From Ustilago trichophora (lineage: Eukaryota > Basidiomycota > Ustilaginomycetes > Ustilaginales > Ustilaginaceae), in assembly GCA_900323505.1 (NCBI GenBank), contig OOIN01000035.1:248001-312000 (forward strand): a stretch of DNA of 64,000 bases. The letters are read 5' to 3'. Positions 38,275 to 49,200 of this stretch are shown here, piece after piece; within the stretch, counting starts at the first letter, position 1, and every line of letters starts with the position of its first letter. The notes beneath the pieces are model-generated. The model saw only the letters and a program-made list of their open reading frames with translations. It was not told where the DNA came from and made no database searches. The position numbers and the translations under genes are program-made.

Positions 38275-39270
38275 CTACTCCTTGCAGCCATAGACATCCT
38301 GAGCGACCTGGAGGAATTTGCTTCCGGGGCAAGCATAGCTCGCAGCGTAGTCACGCTCCAATGGGTGAAGACGCCTGCCGACAATGACAAGACTGTGAAG
38401 CGGCTCTCCGAATGCCTTTTTAGCGCGAGCTTCCGCGCGGGCAGCCCGTCGTTTGTCGAGTTCGGCTTCGCTGGCAAGCTCATCCGCATCATCTTCGGCC
38501 TCTTCGGCGCGGGCTTCCTCCTCGGTAGGATTTGACATGTCGAGCAGCTCCTGCAGGGTACCGGAAACGATTCGCTCCTGCTCGGAACCCATCCTGCAGA
38601 GGGCGATGGCAAGGGTTTGGTCTGGATGAAGGTAGTCGGCCTTGTGCGATTGTGCTGCCGAGTTGATCTGTGAGATGAGCTGAGGAATGAGCATGTAGCG
38701 AGGATCCTGATAGCGGAGAATGCCCCTGCTCATGTCCTCTGCGCTCTGCTCACGAACCTTGATGTCGGAAAGAGCGAGCGTGTGGAGACCAATGCGGAGG
38801 TTCTCGCCGATGCGTTCGAGCCAGCTATCTGGTTTCCAGTCTTCGGTCCAGAAAGGGACACTGACGGTCTGACCAAAGTTGTAGCCTGCCAAGCCACTGG
38901 AGCCGATAGCTGTCATGATACTGGCGTTGTGAATGATCTTGACGGGGATAGAAGGTGTGGACTGCTTTGCTCGCAGAATGAGATCGGTGTGAGTTGTTGC
39001 TGAAAGCGGGTCACCGACGACCAGGAAGGCTACATTGGAGGTTGCAGCGCCTTCGAGAATGGACTCGGCTTCAAGTTCAACGGTCTCACGGTGAGCGAGA
39101 ATGACGGGCTTCTGGTAAAGCTTTTCGAGGCGCTCCTTGAAGCCTGGTACCATGAGGATACTTGTATAGCTTTCAAGATAGATGCGCTCGGACGACTTTA
39201 CAGCCTCGAAACCCTTGAGGGTGATGTCATGTTCGTCTGCAAGGCCGAGGCCGATGACGAAGAGGACCAT
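38275..39270 (-). CDS. DPH5: Diphthine methyl ester synthase Dph5
   Basis: 331 residues starting MVLFVIGLGLADEHDITLKG, the family N-terminus; the frame extends 11 codons upstream but this Met is the usual start. The VVGDPLSATTHTDL loop is the SAM-binding signature of tetrapyrrole-methylase-fold diphthine synthases, and the SIMTAIGSSGLAGYNFGQTV segment is equally typical. The enzyme methylates the modified histidine of elongation factor 2 on the path to diphthamide. A charged insertion (EEEARAEEAEDDADELASEA) near residues 265-300 is an extra compared with yeast Dph5 and is probably a surface loop. The 444 bp to the divergent glucosidase gene hold a GTACTGTAC cluster. Confidence 0.94.
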   Translation of the reverse strand: MVLFVIGLGLADEHDITLKGFEAVKSSERIYLESYTSILMVPGFKERLEKLYQKPVILAHRETVELEAESILEGAATSNVAFLVVGDPLSATTHTDLILRAKQSTPSIPVKIIHNASIMTAIGSSGLAGYNFGQTVSVPFWTEDWKPDSWLERIGENLRIGLHTLALSDIKVREQSAEDMSRGILRYQDPRYMLIPQLISQINSAAQSHKADYLHPDQTLAIALCRMGSEQERIVSGTLQELLDMSNPTEEEARAEEAEDDADELASEAELDKRRAARAEARAKKAFGEPLHSLVIVGRRLHPLERDYAASYACPGSKFLQVAQDVYGCKE

Positions 39271-39714
39271 TGTGTACAGATGACGCTTGTGTCCTCGTTG
39301 CAAGCAGAAGAGAGGTAGTGTGTGTGATACGTGATGGTTGGTCGAGTAAGGAAGCCATTGACGGTGGAGGTCATGTCAACTTTTTCTTCCTGTCAACGTT
39401 GGCTATGCAGCCAAATTCTGTGCGAACCCTTTTCTTCTTTCTATTTGGTCGCCGAATTCCGAACTGAACAATTTGCTGCCACACACTGCATCCGTGCGAG
39501 AAGCGAGGAGGCTCTACGAGAGCAAGACAGCGAGGCACGGACCTAGCCATGGAAAGCCATTTTGACTGGCACTGCTCTTTATACAGTACATACAGTACTG
39601 TACAGGTGCTTCGCAACATTTTTCTTCCCGACACTCAACACATCCTCAGCACATGCTCGTGCATTCTAGCCTTCACTTGCCGGAGTGAAAGCATAGATTT
39701 CGCCACTCTTCAAC
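39271..39714. promoter_or_regulatory. Divergent promoter of DPH5 and glucosidase II alpha
   Basis: 444 bp shared upstream region with the ATACAGTAC..CAGTACTGTACAG cluster at 39582-39605, ~130 bp from the glucosidase start codon. Confidence 0.55.
39582..39605. promoter_or_regulatory. GTACTGTAC palindrome cluster
   Basis: TACAGTACATACAGTACTGT plus ACAG: overlapping palindromic units in the divergent promoter, as at 2181. Confidence 0.4.
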
Positions 39715-42700
39715 ATGCTGGCTAAAGGACGCTGGCCGTGCACTTTGCTATGCGCGTGTCTGTTGGCTGTCGGAGCTCTGCTAGTTGAACAGGTTCAAGC
39801 TGTTCGAGAACACGACTTCAAGAAGTGCAAAGACTCGTCGTTCTGCCGCAGGATTCGGAGACAGTCAGACTATGTCGAGCAATGGCAACACGATCACAAA
39901 CAACCCTTCACTTCGCCCTACTTCATCCCAACCCACACGCCTAACTTGGTGCACAGCAATGCAAGCATCAACTTGCCTTTGTCGTCTGCACTGCGCCCCG
40001 AAGTCGAGTTCGAGCTCTCTCTGACCTTTTTCAAGGATGGCACCACACGTATCAAAGCGGATCAAGTGGGTCAGCGATACGGTGGCTGGAAGCGCTACAA
40101 CGAGGCATCAGTATGGGCTATCGATCAGCTCCCAGAATTGGCCTCTGCGCCTTCAGACAGTCGCATCGAGACTAGCAACGACGGTTTCGAGGTTCACTTT
40201 GGTCCACAACTTTCTCGCTCGGTCAAACTTTCCTACTCTCCCCTCAAGATTGAGATTTTGCGTGACGGACAAGTACAAGTCGTGCTCAACGACCGTGGAC
40301 TCATGCATCTCGAGCACTACCGAAAGAAACCAGAGCCTTTCCCTACCGTCAAGCAAGAGGAGCAAGACGTACCACAGCTCGTCTTCCAGCGCAACAAGAG
40401 GTCCATTCTCAGCTCCGCTTCTGCCAGCCAGTACAGCGAGTCTCTCGTCTCGCAGTGGGCAGGCTTTGAGCAGGAGGATCCGGGCGAGTGGGAGGAGACT
40501 TGGGCTTCTCGTCGCGACAGCAAACCCAAAGGTCCAGAAGCTCTGGCCCTCGACATGACCTTCCCCGCTTATTCACATCTCTTTGGTCTTCCCGAGCATG
40601 CTTCACCCCTCTCTCTTCGCTCAACAAGGGCTCCTGTCGGCCGTGCCTCTGCTGAAGACGAAAAGGATCGATTCACCGATCCGTATCGACTCATGAACAC
40701 CGATGTCTTTGAGTACGACCACGACTCTCCCATGAGCCTCTACGGTAGCGTGCCGGTCTTGCATGCCCAAGCCAAGGACCGTGCCGTCAGCATCTTCTGG
40801 CTCAACGGTGCAGAGACCTGGATCGACCTGCACAAATCAAAGTCATCCGCGTCCAAGTCCTCCAACATCGATTCTTACTCTCACTTCTTCTCCGAATCAG
40901 GCATTCTCGACCTTTTCATCTTCACCTCTGCTGATGCACAGACCAACATGGCTCATTTTACAAGGCTCGTAGGACGTACCGTCTTGCCCCAGTACTTCGC
41001 CATCGGCTATCACCAGTGTCGATGGAATTACCTGACGGACTCCGATGTCAAAGATGTCAGTCAGCGATTCGACGACGAAGACATTCCCATGGATGTCATG
41101 TGGCTCGATATCGAGTACAGCAAGGACCACATGTACGGCGTCTGGGACGAGAAGGCGTTCAAGGATCCAGAGGGTATGGTCAAGGCGCTGGACGACAAGG
41201 GTCGAAAGCTGGTCATCATCATCGATCCCCATCTCAAGCGCACTCGAGACTACTGGCTCTACTCGGAGGCCCAGGATAAGAAGTTGCTCGTCAAAGACTC
41301 GGATCACACGGGCGAGTACGAAGGCTGGTGCTGGAGCGGAAGCGCAAGTTGGCTCGACATGTTTGAGCCCGCCAGCTGGCAGTGGTGGGCCGATCAATTC
41401 TCCTTGGCTGGCAGCAGACTGGCAGGCAAGATCCGAGCCAATGCTCGCAACGTGTTTGTCTGGAACGATATGAATGAACCGGCCATCTTCAACGGTCCCG
41501 AAGTCACTTCGCCCAAGGACGTCATCCACGCTGGCGGATGGGAGCACCGAGACCTGCACAACATCAACGGTATCCTCTTCCACAACCAGACAGCGCGCGG
41601 CCTGCGTGATCGCGAACTCTCGGTGCCTGCCTCGCTCGGTGGTGGCAAGCCGCGTCGACCCTTCGTTCTCTCGCGCGCCTGGTGGGTTGGCACACAGAAG
41701 TACGGCGCCATCTGGACGGGTGACAATCTCGGCACATGGGAGCACCTCGCCGTGAGCGTGCCCATGATCTTGGCCAACAACATCGGAGGCATGAGCTTCT
41801 GTGGCGCGGATATCGGCGGCTTCTTCGGCAACCCTTCTCCAGACATGCTCGTGCGGTGGTACCAGGCTGGCATCTTTGAGCCCTTCTTCCGAGCCCATGC
41901 GCACATCGACACCAAGAGGCGAGAGCCTTATCTCTTGGAGGAGCCGCTGCGAAGTGCTGTGCGGGATCTCATCAAGCTGCGATACCAGATGCTGCCAATG
42001 TGGTACACCGCTTTCAAGGACAACGCCGTCTCTGGAATGCCAGTGTTGCGTCCTCAGTACCTCATGTTCCCCAATGACCCTGAGGGCTTTGAGATCGACA
42101 CACAGTACTACGTTGGAGACTCTGGTCTTTTGGTGCGCCCCGCAGTGGACAAGGACGTCAATTCCGTGCAGGTGTACCTTGCCGAAGACCGGCCGTACTA
42201 CAACTACTTTACGCACGAGGTCTATCAGGGCGCCGAACGTGGTCGCACCGTGACTGTGCCTGCACCCCTCACCGAGCAGTTGCCGCTCCTCCACCGTGGC
42301 GGTTCGATCCTTCCGCTTCGAGAGCGAGCTAGGCGCGCTGCTGAGCTGGGTCGCTCGGATCCCTTCACCCTGATAGTTGCCTTGGACAAACAGGAGCGCA
42401 GAGGAAAGAGCGGGGCAACCAACGTGCTGGCCGAAGGAAGCCTGTACCTTGACGACGGTCAGACGTATGATTTCGAGCAAGGTCACTTTGTGTGGCGTCG
42501 ATTTGAATGGACTCGGGACAGTGCTTCGGGCAAGCATGCGCTGCGAAGTACCGATGAGGCTGCTGTCAAAATGGCGGATGAAGAGCTGGTCCTGGGAGAC
42601 AGCAAGCAGCTGCTTCCTTATCAGGAGACAAACGGCTTTGCACAATCGATCAAGGGCGTCCGCGTTTCCAAGATCGTCGTGCTGGGCTTGGAGCGAGAGC

Positions 42701-42900
42701 CGAAAGCTGTCCACATCCGCGGCGAACGGGTCAACGGACAAGATGAGATGTCTCCTATCGAGTGGAGCTGGAAAAGCGGAACGAGCTCGTCCGGCACAGG
42801 TGGAGCCTTCAAACTAGGCTCCACCACTGCATCGGAGCTGATCATCAAGGACCCCGCAGTCGCCATGGTCTCGGACTGGACCCTTGAATTCGAGTTCTGA
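39715..42900 (+). CDS. ROT2: Glucosidase II alpha subunit (GH31)
   Basis: 1061 residues in one exon. Signal peptide 1-~30 (TLLCACLLAVGALLVEQVQA). The GH31 catalytic domain has the nucleophile motif WNDMNEP with Asp585 and the acid/base region IWTGDNLGTW with Asp670. YFAIGYHQCRWNY (N-terminal part of the barrel) and FCGADIGGFFGNP are further signatures. There is no C-terminal HDEL, as expected, since the alpha subunit is kept in the ER by its beta partner. It trims the two inner glucoses of N-glycans in the calnexin cycle. Known orthologues include yeast Rot2 and Ustilago maydis Gas1, where loss blocks pathogenic development (established for that species, inferred here). Length and domain order are normal. 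Confidence 0.95.
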   Translation: MLAKGRWPCTLLCACLLAVGALLVEQVQAVREHDFKKCKDSSFCRRIRRQSDYVEQWQHDHKQPFTSPYFIPTHTPNLVHSNASINLPLSSALRPEVEFELSLTFFKDGTTRIKADQVGQRYGGWKRYNEASVWAIDQLPELASAPSDSRIETSNDGFEVHFGPQLSRSVKLSYSPLKIEILRDGQVQVVLNDRGLMHLEHYRKKPEPFPTVKQEEQDVPQLVFQRNKRSILSSASASQYSESLVSQWAGFEQEDPGEWEETWASRRDSKPKGPEALALDMTFPAYSHLFGLPEHASPLSLRSTRAPVGRASAEDEKDRFTDPYRLMNTDVFEYDHDSPMSLYGSVPVLHAQAKDRAVSIFWLNGAETWIDLHKSKSSASKSSNIDSYSHFFSESGILDLFIFTSADAQTNMAHFTRLVGRTVLPQYFAIGYHQCRWNYLTDSDVKDVSQRFDDEDIPMDVMWLDIEYSKDHMYGVWDEKAFKDPEGMVKALDDKGRKLVIIIDPHLKRTRDYWLYSEAQDKKLLVKDSDHTGEYEGWCWSGSASWLDMFEPASWQWWADQFSLAGSRLAGKIRANARNVFVWNDMNEPAIFNGPEVTSPKDVIHAGGWEHRDLHNINGILFHNQTARGLRDRELSVPASLGGGKPRRPFVLSRAWWVGTQKYGAIWTGDNLGTWEHLAVSVPMILANNIGGMSFCGADIGGFFGNPSPDMLVRWYQAGIFEPFFRAHAHIDTKRREPYLLEEPLRSAVRDLIKLRYQMLPMWYTAFKDNAVSGMPVLRPQYLMFPNDPEGFEIDTQYYVGDSGLLVRPAVDKDVNSVQVYLAEDRPYYNYFTHEVYQGAERGRTVTVPAPLTEQLPLLHRGGSILPLRERARRAAELGRSDPFTLIVALDKQERRGKSGATNVLAEGSLYLDDGQTYDFEQGHFVWRRFEWTRDSASGKHALRSTDEAAVKMADEELVLGDSKQLLPYQETNGFAQSIKGVRVSKIVVLGLEREPKAVHIRGERVNGQDEMSPIEWSWKSGTSSSGTGGAFKLGSTTASELIIKDPAVAMVSDWTLEFEF

Positions 42901-43257
42901 ACATCGTGGAAGCCCAATTGAATAGAACACAGATGCACGAATGACAATTTATCATCATCTTGAATCATATCTCATCATTTTCTTTGAGAACATGCGCATC
43001 TGCTGAAGACCGTGGGACTCAAGGAGCTAGCATGTACAGATATACCAGACGATGCTGGGGGGTGAAAGAACGCGGCGCGTCTGAGGCCAAGGATCTCGTG
43101 TTTAGTGGAGGTTGGCTGCATAAATTCACAGAGCGCGGCAAAATAAAGACACACACTACAGCAAGCAACACATACACACTCATGACTGTACACTGCCGAT
43201 CAGCGCACTTCTTCTTTGCCATCATCTACGAATCCCTACGGCGGCTGCAACACATCA
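42901..43257. other. Intergenic spacer
   Basis: 357 bases between the glucosidase stop and the next start codon, with no element or RNA signal recognised. Confidence 0.5.
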
Positions 43258-45350
43258 ATGGTGCTGATGGCCTCGCCAGATGGAACCAGTGTTCAATGCG
43301 AGGCTGGCCCATCTCGGCTCGTCCAAGACGCTCCAAAACCACTTGCGATCAGATACGCATGCCACCTAGAGCAGCTAGAAGGCGAATCCTGGTTCGGCAT
43401 CAACGACAAGCCGCCGCCTATTGCTCAGCATCGCCAACTTGACACGACTGCCCATGACTCGCTTGCCGATCGATACACGGAGACGTTATGGCTGGGAGAA
43501 TTCCACACCGGGCTCAGCCACTTTCTGAATTGCATCGATCGGCTCAGGTCATCGCATGAGCTGGAAGAGATCCTACTGGGTCTTTGCCAGCTGATCAGAT
43601 CCAACAGCTCCATTTCTCGACGCCATCAAGCTGCATCTCGGGCTCTGCTACCTCATTGTGGACTTACCACTGAACAGTTAGCCAAGGAGATGCAGGATTT
43701 GACCGAGTACGAGAAGATTCTTGTCCAGCAGGCCGTTGACAAAGCTGGATCGGGACAGATTTCAAGTCAGGTCGCAAATGGCAATGCAGATACGCTGCGC
43801 GAGCGCTGGGTCTCGTCAATGGAGAGCAGAGAGTAGGTATGGCAGACTGATATGGTCTTTATGAGGATTTCGGGCCCACCATTGCTGACAGACGCCGCAT
43901 ATCTTCTTCACCGAACAGGATTCAATTACAGATCTTGGTAACGTTGTGCCTTTTGCAGATTGTCTCAGAGGAGCCAAGAGCTCTAGAGATAGCGCGCTCT
44001 CGTGCCACCGGTACCTCTCAAGCGAAAGACGTACCGATGACCTCACGAGTGGTTGGGGCACGCGACAAGGAAAGCGAACAGCCTCGCAAACGGTCACGTA
44101 AGCTGGAAAAGGCAAAGCGGTGGCAAGGGAGTCGGCCTCAAGCAGATTCAGGCGATGCGTTCGCGTGGAATCAAAGTGTGCGTCGGCGACTTGCGACCGA
44201 CTCTTCACACGACGATGGCGAGAGTGGAGAGGGCGAGGTACTCGAGATGGAAGGCGGCGAGGTACTGGCGGTGGATCACTTGAGTAAAAGGGTGGAAGCA
44301 CTGGTAGATATACTTTGTCTAAGGCAGGTTGCAGCAGGTGTGGGTTCAGAGATGTCGGATCTGCTGTGGGATGTGGATGGCGAGACGATGGGAAATGAGA
44401 GGGATGGGTTGGGAGGAGCGAAAGCAAGAGGAATGCTGTTTGGGTCGTCGGTGCGTAAACTGGTGGAGGATGACGACATGGACGATGCACAATGGCTTTG
44501 CTCGAGTGTGGTGGAGCCGCATTTTGAAGCAAGCCTGCCTCGACAATGCTCGTTATTCCGAAGCAAGTGCTTTGTATCTCTACAGTCGCGAACACCGGCA
44601 CGGCCGACCAAGAGCGCACGCAAAGGATCTTTTGGATCGCCACCATCGCGATGTATCAAGAGAAGCGCGAGCATCGCACCAGCAGGGACACACGCACTGT
44701 TGGCAGGTGGAGATCTGTCTGACGTTCTAGAGAAAGAGCAGGCGGGGAGGCGAGTCAAGCGACACATTCTGGCCGAACGGTCGAGCATACTGGGACGTGG
44801 ACGAGAAGTGGACATGGGACGACGACTATCTCGGAGCGTCAGTGCAACGTCGGGTGCTGGGCGAGAACCACACGCGCTTGGGGGCGTCTTCTCCAGGAGC
44901 AACACAAACGCATTGTTCACGCAACCTAAAAGCGCGGTGTTCGCCAGGCCTTTTGAGGCTAGAAGTAGCGTCAAATTGGGACAAGAAGATGGCAGGGCTG
45001 TATCGCAAAAGGCGGAAAGAGGCACAAGCATGCGGACGAATGGGTTATGCTCTACGCCATCGTTTGGTGCATCGTCGTCTAAGACATCGAAGCGACTGTT
45101 GGTGATGTCGACACCGCAAAAGGAAGGAGCCAACAAGAAGTTCAATTTGAACCATTTGTCTCAGCTTGACAAGCCGAGACTTGTATACCCGAACAGCCTG
45201 GTGATGGAGTCGCCCACGCAGAAAGTATCGCAAGTTGGAGGAGAGCGGACACGGATCGCGGAGCGCTGTGCATCTTTTGGTGGACGAAGCAGCTTTCAAC
45301 TGAATCGTTCGCCTTCTCCTGTCGCTGTGTACTCGGATGTGGACGAGTAG
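43258..45350 (+). CDS. Unrecognised conserved-looking protein, one intron
   Basis: Coding joins 43258..43832 and 43919..45350 (668 residues). The intron (43833-43918) has donor GTAGGT, a GCTGAC branch and acceptor AACAG. Only this acceptor keeps the frame; the alternatives at 43931 and 43958 fail. Without splicing the frame stops at 43834-43836 (TAG). Residues 1-200 form a probably helical domain (LWLGEFHTGLSHFLNCIDRL, LEEILLGLCQLI, TEYEKILVQQAVDK). A basic, Ser/Arg-rich region follows, with a bipartite-like nuclear signal RKRSRKLEKAKR (~250-262) and an acidic DDDMDDA patch. The C-terminal half is disordered with SP/TP motifs (STPQKE, SPTQK). A nuclear, cell-cycle-regulated role is conceivable but is inference only. 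No family recognised. Confidence 0.7.
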
Positions 45351-46222
45351 ACGTGCTGCAATGCAATTTTGCTTTCATTTTGTTGTAAGACTGCACCTTG
45401 TGACTGTCACTTGAGAATGCAACTCCAAAAAAGGAAGAATCACCCAGCACGTGATGAAAAATTCCACGGACGCGTGAACGTGAGTGTATGGCTCGATGTG
45501 ATATTTGATTAACGTCTGTCTGATCATGGTGAGATGGATTGCGACGAAGAGCGGATAGACACAGCAATGAGCGACATTGATGTGCTGGCACTTCGAATGT
45601 GATCATAGACGAGGAGATGGTTCTTTGCTCGATGGATGGATGCATTTTCCCACGGTTGAGGATCGGGGGAACACAAGGCGGCTCAAGGGGATGTCTGATA
45701 CAGAGTAGCAAACTACAGTAAGTTAACGAGTGTTGGGATCTTGTGATTGCTCTCGACTCTGAGTGAGCACGCACAATTAAGTATTCATCATCCCCCGCAC
45801 AGAAGAAAAGCACTTGAAATAAGAAAGGCGCAGGGTCGCATGCACAAACAAGAGCCCCCTTGGGCTAAGATGCGCGTACAGAGAGGTAGAATAGATGTTG
45901 AACAGCTTGGCGCATTTTTTTTATTATTTTTTTTTTTTTGGAGAAACGGCAGAAAGATGCAGCTCTTACAGCCCGTCGGGATAGCCGATGCTCTCAAAAC
46001 AAGGCGGCGTCTAGTAACTCGACCATCATAGAGAACTGCTTTCGATACTACTGAAGCCAACTCAGCCTCGTCTTGATTCTCATCTGCACCACCATCATCT
46101 ACCCACCATTTCCTTTCCACCATCCTTCTACCGCTTCTTCACCTTTCTATAGCAAAGCACAGCCGCACAGACATCACTTTCACTACACCAACAGCAACCA
46201 CACCTCTTGACATCGTCGCACA
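45351..46222. promoter_or_regulatory. Upstream region of the Bud4/anillin-like gene
   Basis: 872 bp; a T-rich tract at 45916-45941 and a CA/CT-rich leader before 46223. No gene supported. Confidence 0.45.
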
Positions 46223-49200
46223 ATGAGCGACCACAGCGCAGACGCTGGTTCCACCAGTGCCCTCACAGCCGCTACACCCCCTTCCACAACAGCTGCCATC
46301 TTGGGCGCAAGCTCCAACGGCTGGTCTCCACTCAGAACCTCAAAGCGAGGTGCCACGGTCTCGTACTCTCAATCTTCACCCGAACATGCAAACGAAGAGC
46401 ATCCTTCGCTTCATAGCCCCAAAAAGGCCACACAAAATTTCAAATCGCTCCGTGGTCATGGCCTTGTTTCAAATAGCATCTTCAAGCAAATCGATGGTGG
46501 CAGCCAGCCTACTTCCCTCACCAACTCTCCTATCACCTCTTCCTCTCGCAGGCCTCTCCCCTCTCCATCCGTAGGACTCGGCATCGGCATATCCAATTCA
46601 CCAAAGACTGTTGCACAGAGCCTCAAAAACGAGCCATCGCCTGCCCTCCAAGATGCAGAGAACAGCAACCCTTTCAACCTTTGCGCTACTATCCCCACTG
46701 CAAACAGCCCACAGCGAAAGATGCCTCGAAAGAGTCTCGGCAGGCTTCACGAGTCCAACTACGTCAGCAACTCGGTCTTCCGTCAACAAGATGGCCATCC
46801 TGACGAGATTGTCTCTCCCACCTCTCCACTCAGCACTTCTCGCGCCGCCATCCAACCAACATCACACACCAGTCCTGCCACTGGATCCAAGGGTCTTCTT
46901 GTTTCCAACAGGCTACACGGACCCCGCTTCATGCACGATTCACCACAAAGCTCACACACTGAGCAAGCCTCTAGATCCGACATCTCTAGCCCAATTCGCA
47001 GGGAACGCAGAAAGACCGTCACATTCGATGAGATCCTCGATGTGCAGGAATTTGACAAGGAGAGCAGCTTCGACGCTGAAAGCCTCCGTGATGCTGACGA
47101 TCACGATCACGCTGCCGACGATCTCGACTTTTGGATGCGCGGCAATGCATCCGCAGCCGCACAAGATCCCACACGCGAGCTCAAGGTTGTCAACCATGAT
47201 GATGATGCACACCCTTCGTCGCACGACGCCGTCGAGATGCTTTCGGGCGAATCAGAGCCAGATCTCTCCCACGATAGCCACGAGACTTCCTCCGTCGAAG
47301 GTCCACCCAGCCCAACTCCTGGTGATGCCAGCCTCCAACTCCAGGATCTTTCCGCCGATCAGGAGCTCTCAGTACACGAGCAGTGCTCAGACCAACCTGG
47401 CTTGGGTCCCGACCGCGAAAATAGCTTTGCTCGCCTCTCGGCCGCTGATCGTGTTGACAGCATGATGGACGAGCTTCTCCGTGACGACATCCTCAATAGT
47501 CCCAGTGTGCGAACTCGACAGATCGAGACCAACACGCACGAAATCCCTGAGCCGCTGTCAGCCCAGGTCGAGACCACCGCCAACCCTCCTCGCCTCGAAT
47601 CAGGCGCTTTGCCGCAGCTGCCAGCATGGAGCCCTATCAGCCTGGATGTCGACGTTCACACGCCCTTCCTGGGTGACTTCAGTCGAAGTCGCACTCAGCC
47701 TGAGATCATCCCCGCTGCTGCCACCATCCCGCCGCCGACGAGCAGGAATGGCTCTGTTCGAGGAAGACCTCATATTTCGCGCGATGCCATCTTGCAGCGC
47801 GTAGCCAGAGAAAAGCTTCAGCAGGAACAGGCAAAAGCCGACACCGAGGCCCAGCGAGCCAAGTCTGAAATGCAGTACGGCGAGGAAACCATCTCGACCG
47901 ATCTCCCAACTGTCAAGCGCAATGCTTCCCAGCAGAAGCGAATGCCTCGTGGCAGCGAGCCTGGTCCATCCATGGCCTCAAATCCTGACTCTGGCACATC
48001 CCGCGTAACGCCAGCAGTGCGACCAAGCGCACCGCTTCGTCTGATGCCGACCGAGCCAATGGCCACCGAAGTCAAGCCTCTCCCTCCTCCGAGCCCCGTC
48101 AAAGAACTCGATCAACTCGAGAGTCCTCTTGACTTGTTGGGCACAGAGCTCAAGGAGACGGCACAACTTAGTCAACCCCTGCCTCAGCACAACAAGGTCG
48201 AGCAAGCACCAATCAAGTTGTCCCTGCTCGACTCAGTCGAAACTGAAAATGGAGCGGAGCTGTTTTCCAATGTGTTGCAAGACTCAGCTCCTGGAGCTGA
48301 AGAGGCTCACCAAGCACCTTTAGCGCTAATGCACTTGACCCCTGCTCAGCAAGCCGATCAGATTATCGCTCGCCGCCGCAGCAAGAACGGCAAAGGTCGT
48401 CGAAAGAGAAGCATGAGCACCAGTGATGCGCGTCCCGTTTTCACTGCCGCTGTTCCCGAATCTGTCGATGTCGAGACCAGCAGCGCTTCGACGGTCACTG
48501 AAACGAGCAGCGAAGCTCAAGAAGAACAAGTGGAGCTTCCCACACGCCAGAGCATCAGCGCCGACCTTGCCAAGAGCAAAGCCATGCTCGACGTGAGTCT
48601 GCAGCGAGCCATTGACGGTGGCTTCCAGAGCAACATGGAGAAGGAACTCTCGCGCATCTACCAGAAGGGCGAATCCAACTACAATGTCAACGACCGTGGT
48701 GCCTTCCAAGGCATCGACGACAAAGTCACCCACTCGACAACAGCCGGTGACGTTGACAGTGGCAAAGCGTGGAAAAAGCTACGCAGACCCAGCGACATCA
48801 ACGAATACAAGAAGGAAATGCGCGAGCTTCGTGAGAGCTCGAATGCTCGCAAGGCTTCAGGCAAGGTCTTCGTCATGGTCGACTCGTTCACCCCCACAGA
48901 CCTCCCTGTGCCATCGCGTCCCACCTCTTTCCACTGCATTCTTGACAATGGCCTTCACATGGTCAAGACTGCTACCGTGCCCCTTCGATCTGGTCGAAAC
49001 GCCGTCAGCAAAATCGCTCAAGAGTTTGAGCTGATCCAGCACAAGAACCTCGAGTTCAGCTTGACCCTGGTCGTACAGCGTGATGCTCACCTCATGGAGC
49101 CGCAGCGTCCCTCTTCGCCTACTAGACGCGAGCACGGCAGTCCAACTCTCAAGGGCCTCAGTCGATTCTTTTCCAGTCCCAAGAAGCAGGCTGCAAAGCG

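Noticed and set aside
40897..42741. Long minus-strand open frame within the glucosidase gene
   Set aside because: Shadow of GH31 coding sequence with biased codon use; no motif and no ATG-associated leader.
43833..43958. Alternative acceptors at 43931 and 43958 for the unrecognised gene
   Set aside because: Both shift the reading frame; only the acceptor at 43918 joins the exons in phase.
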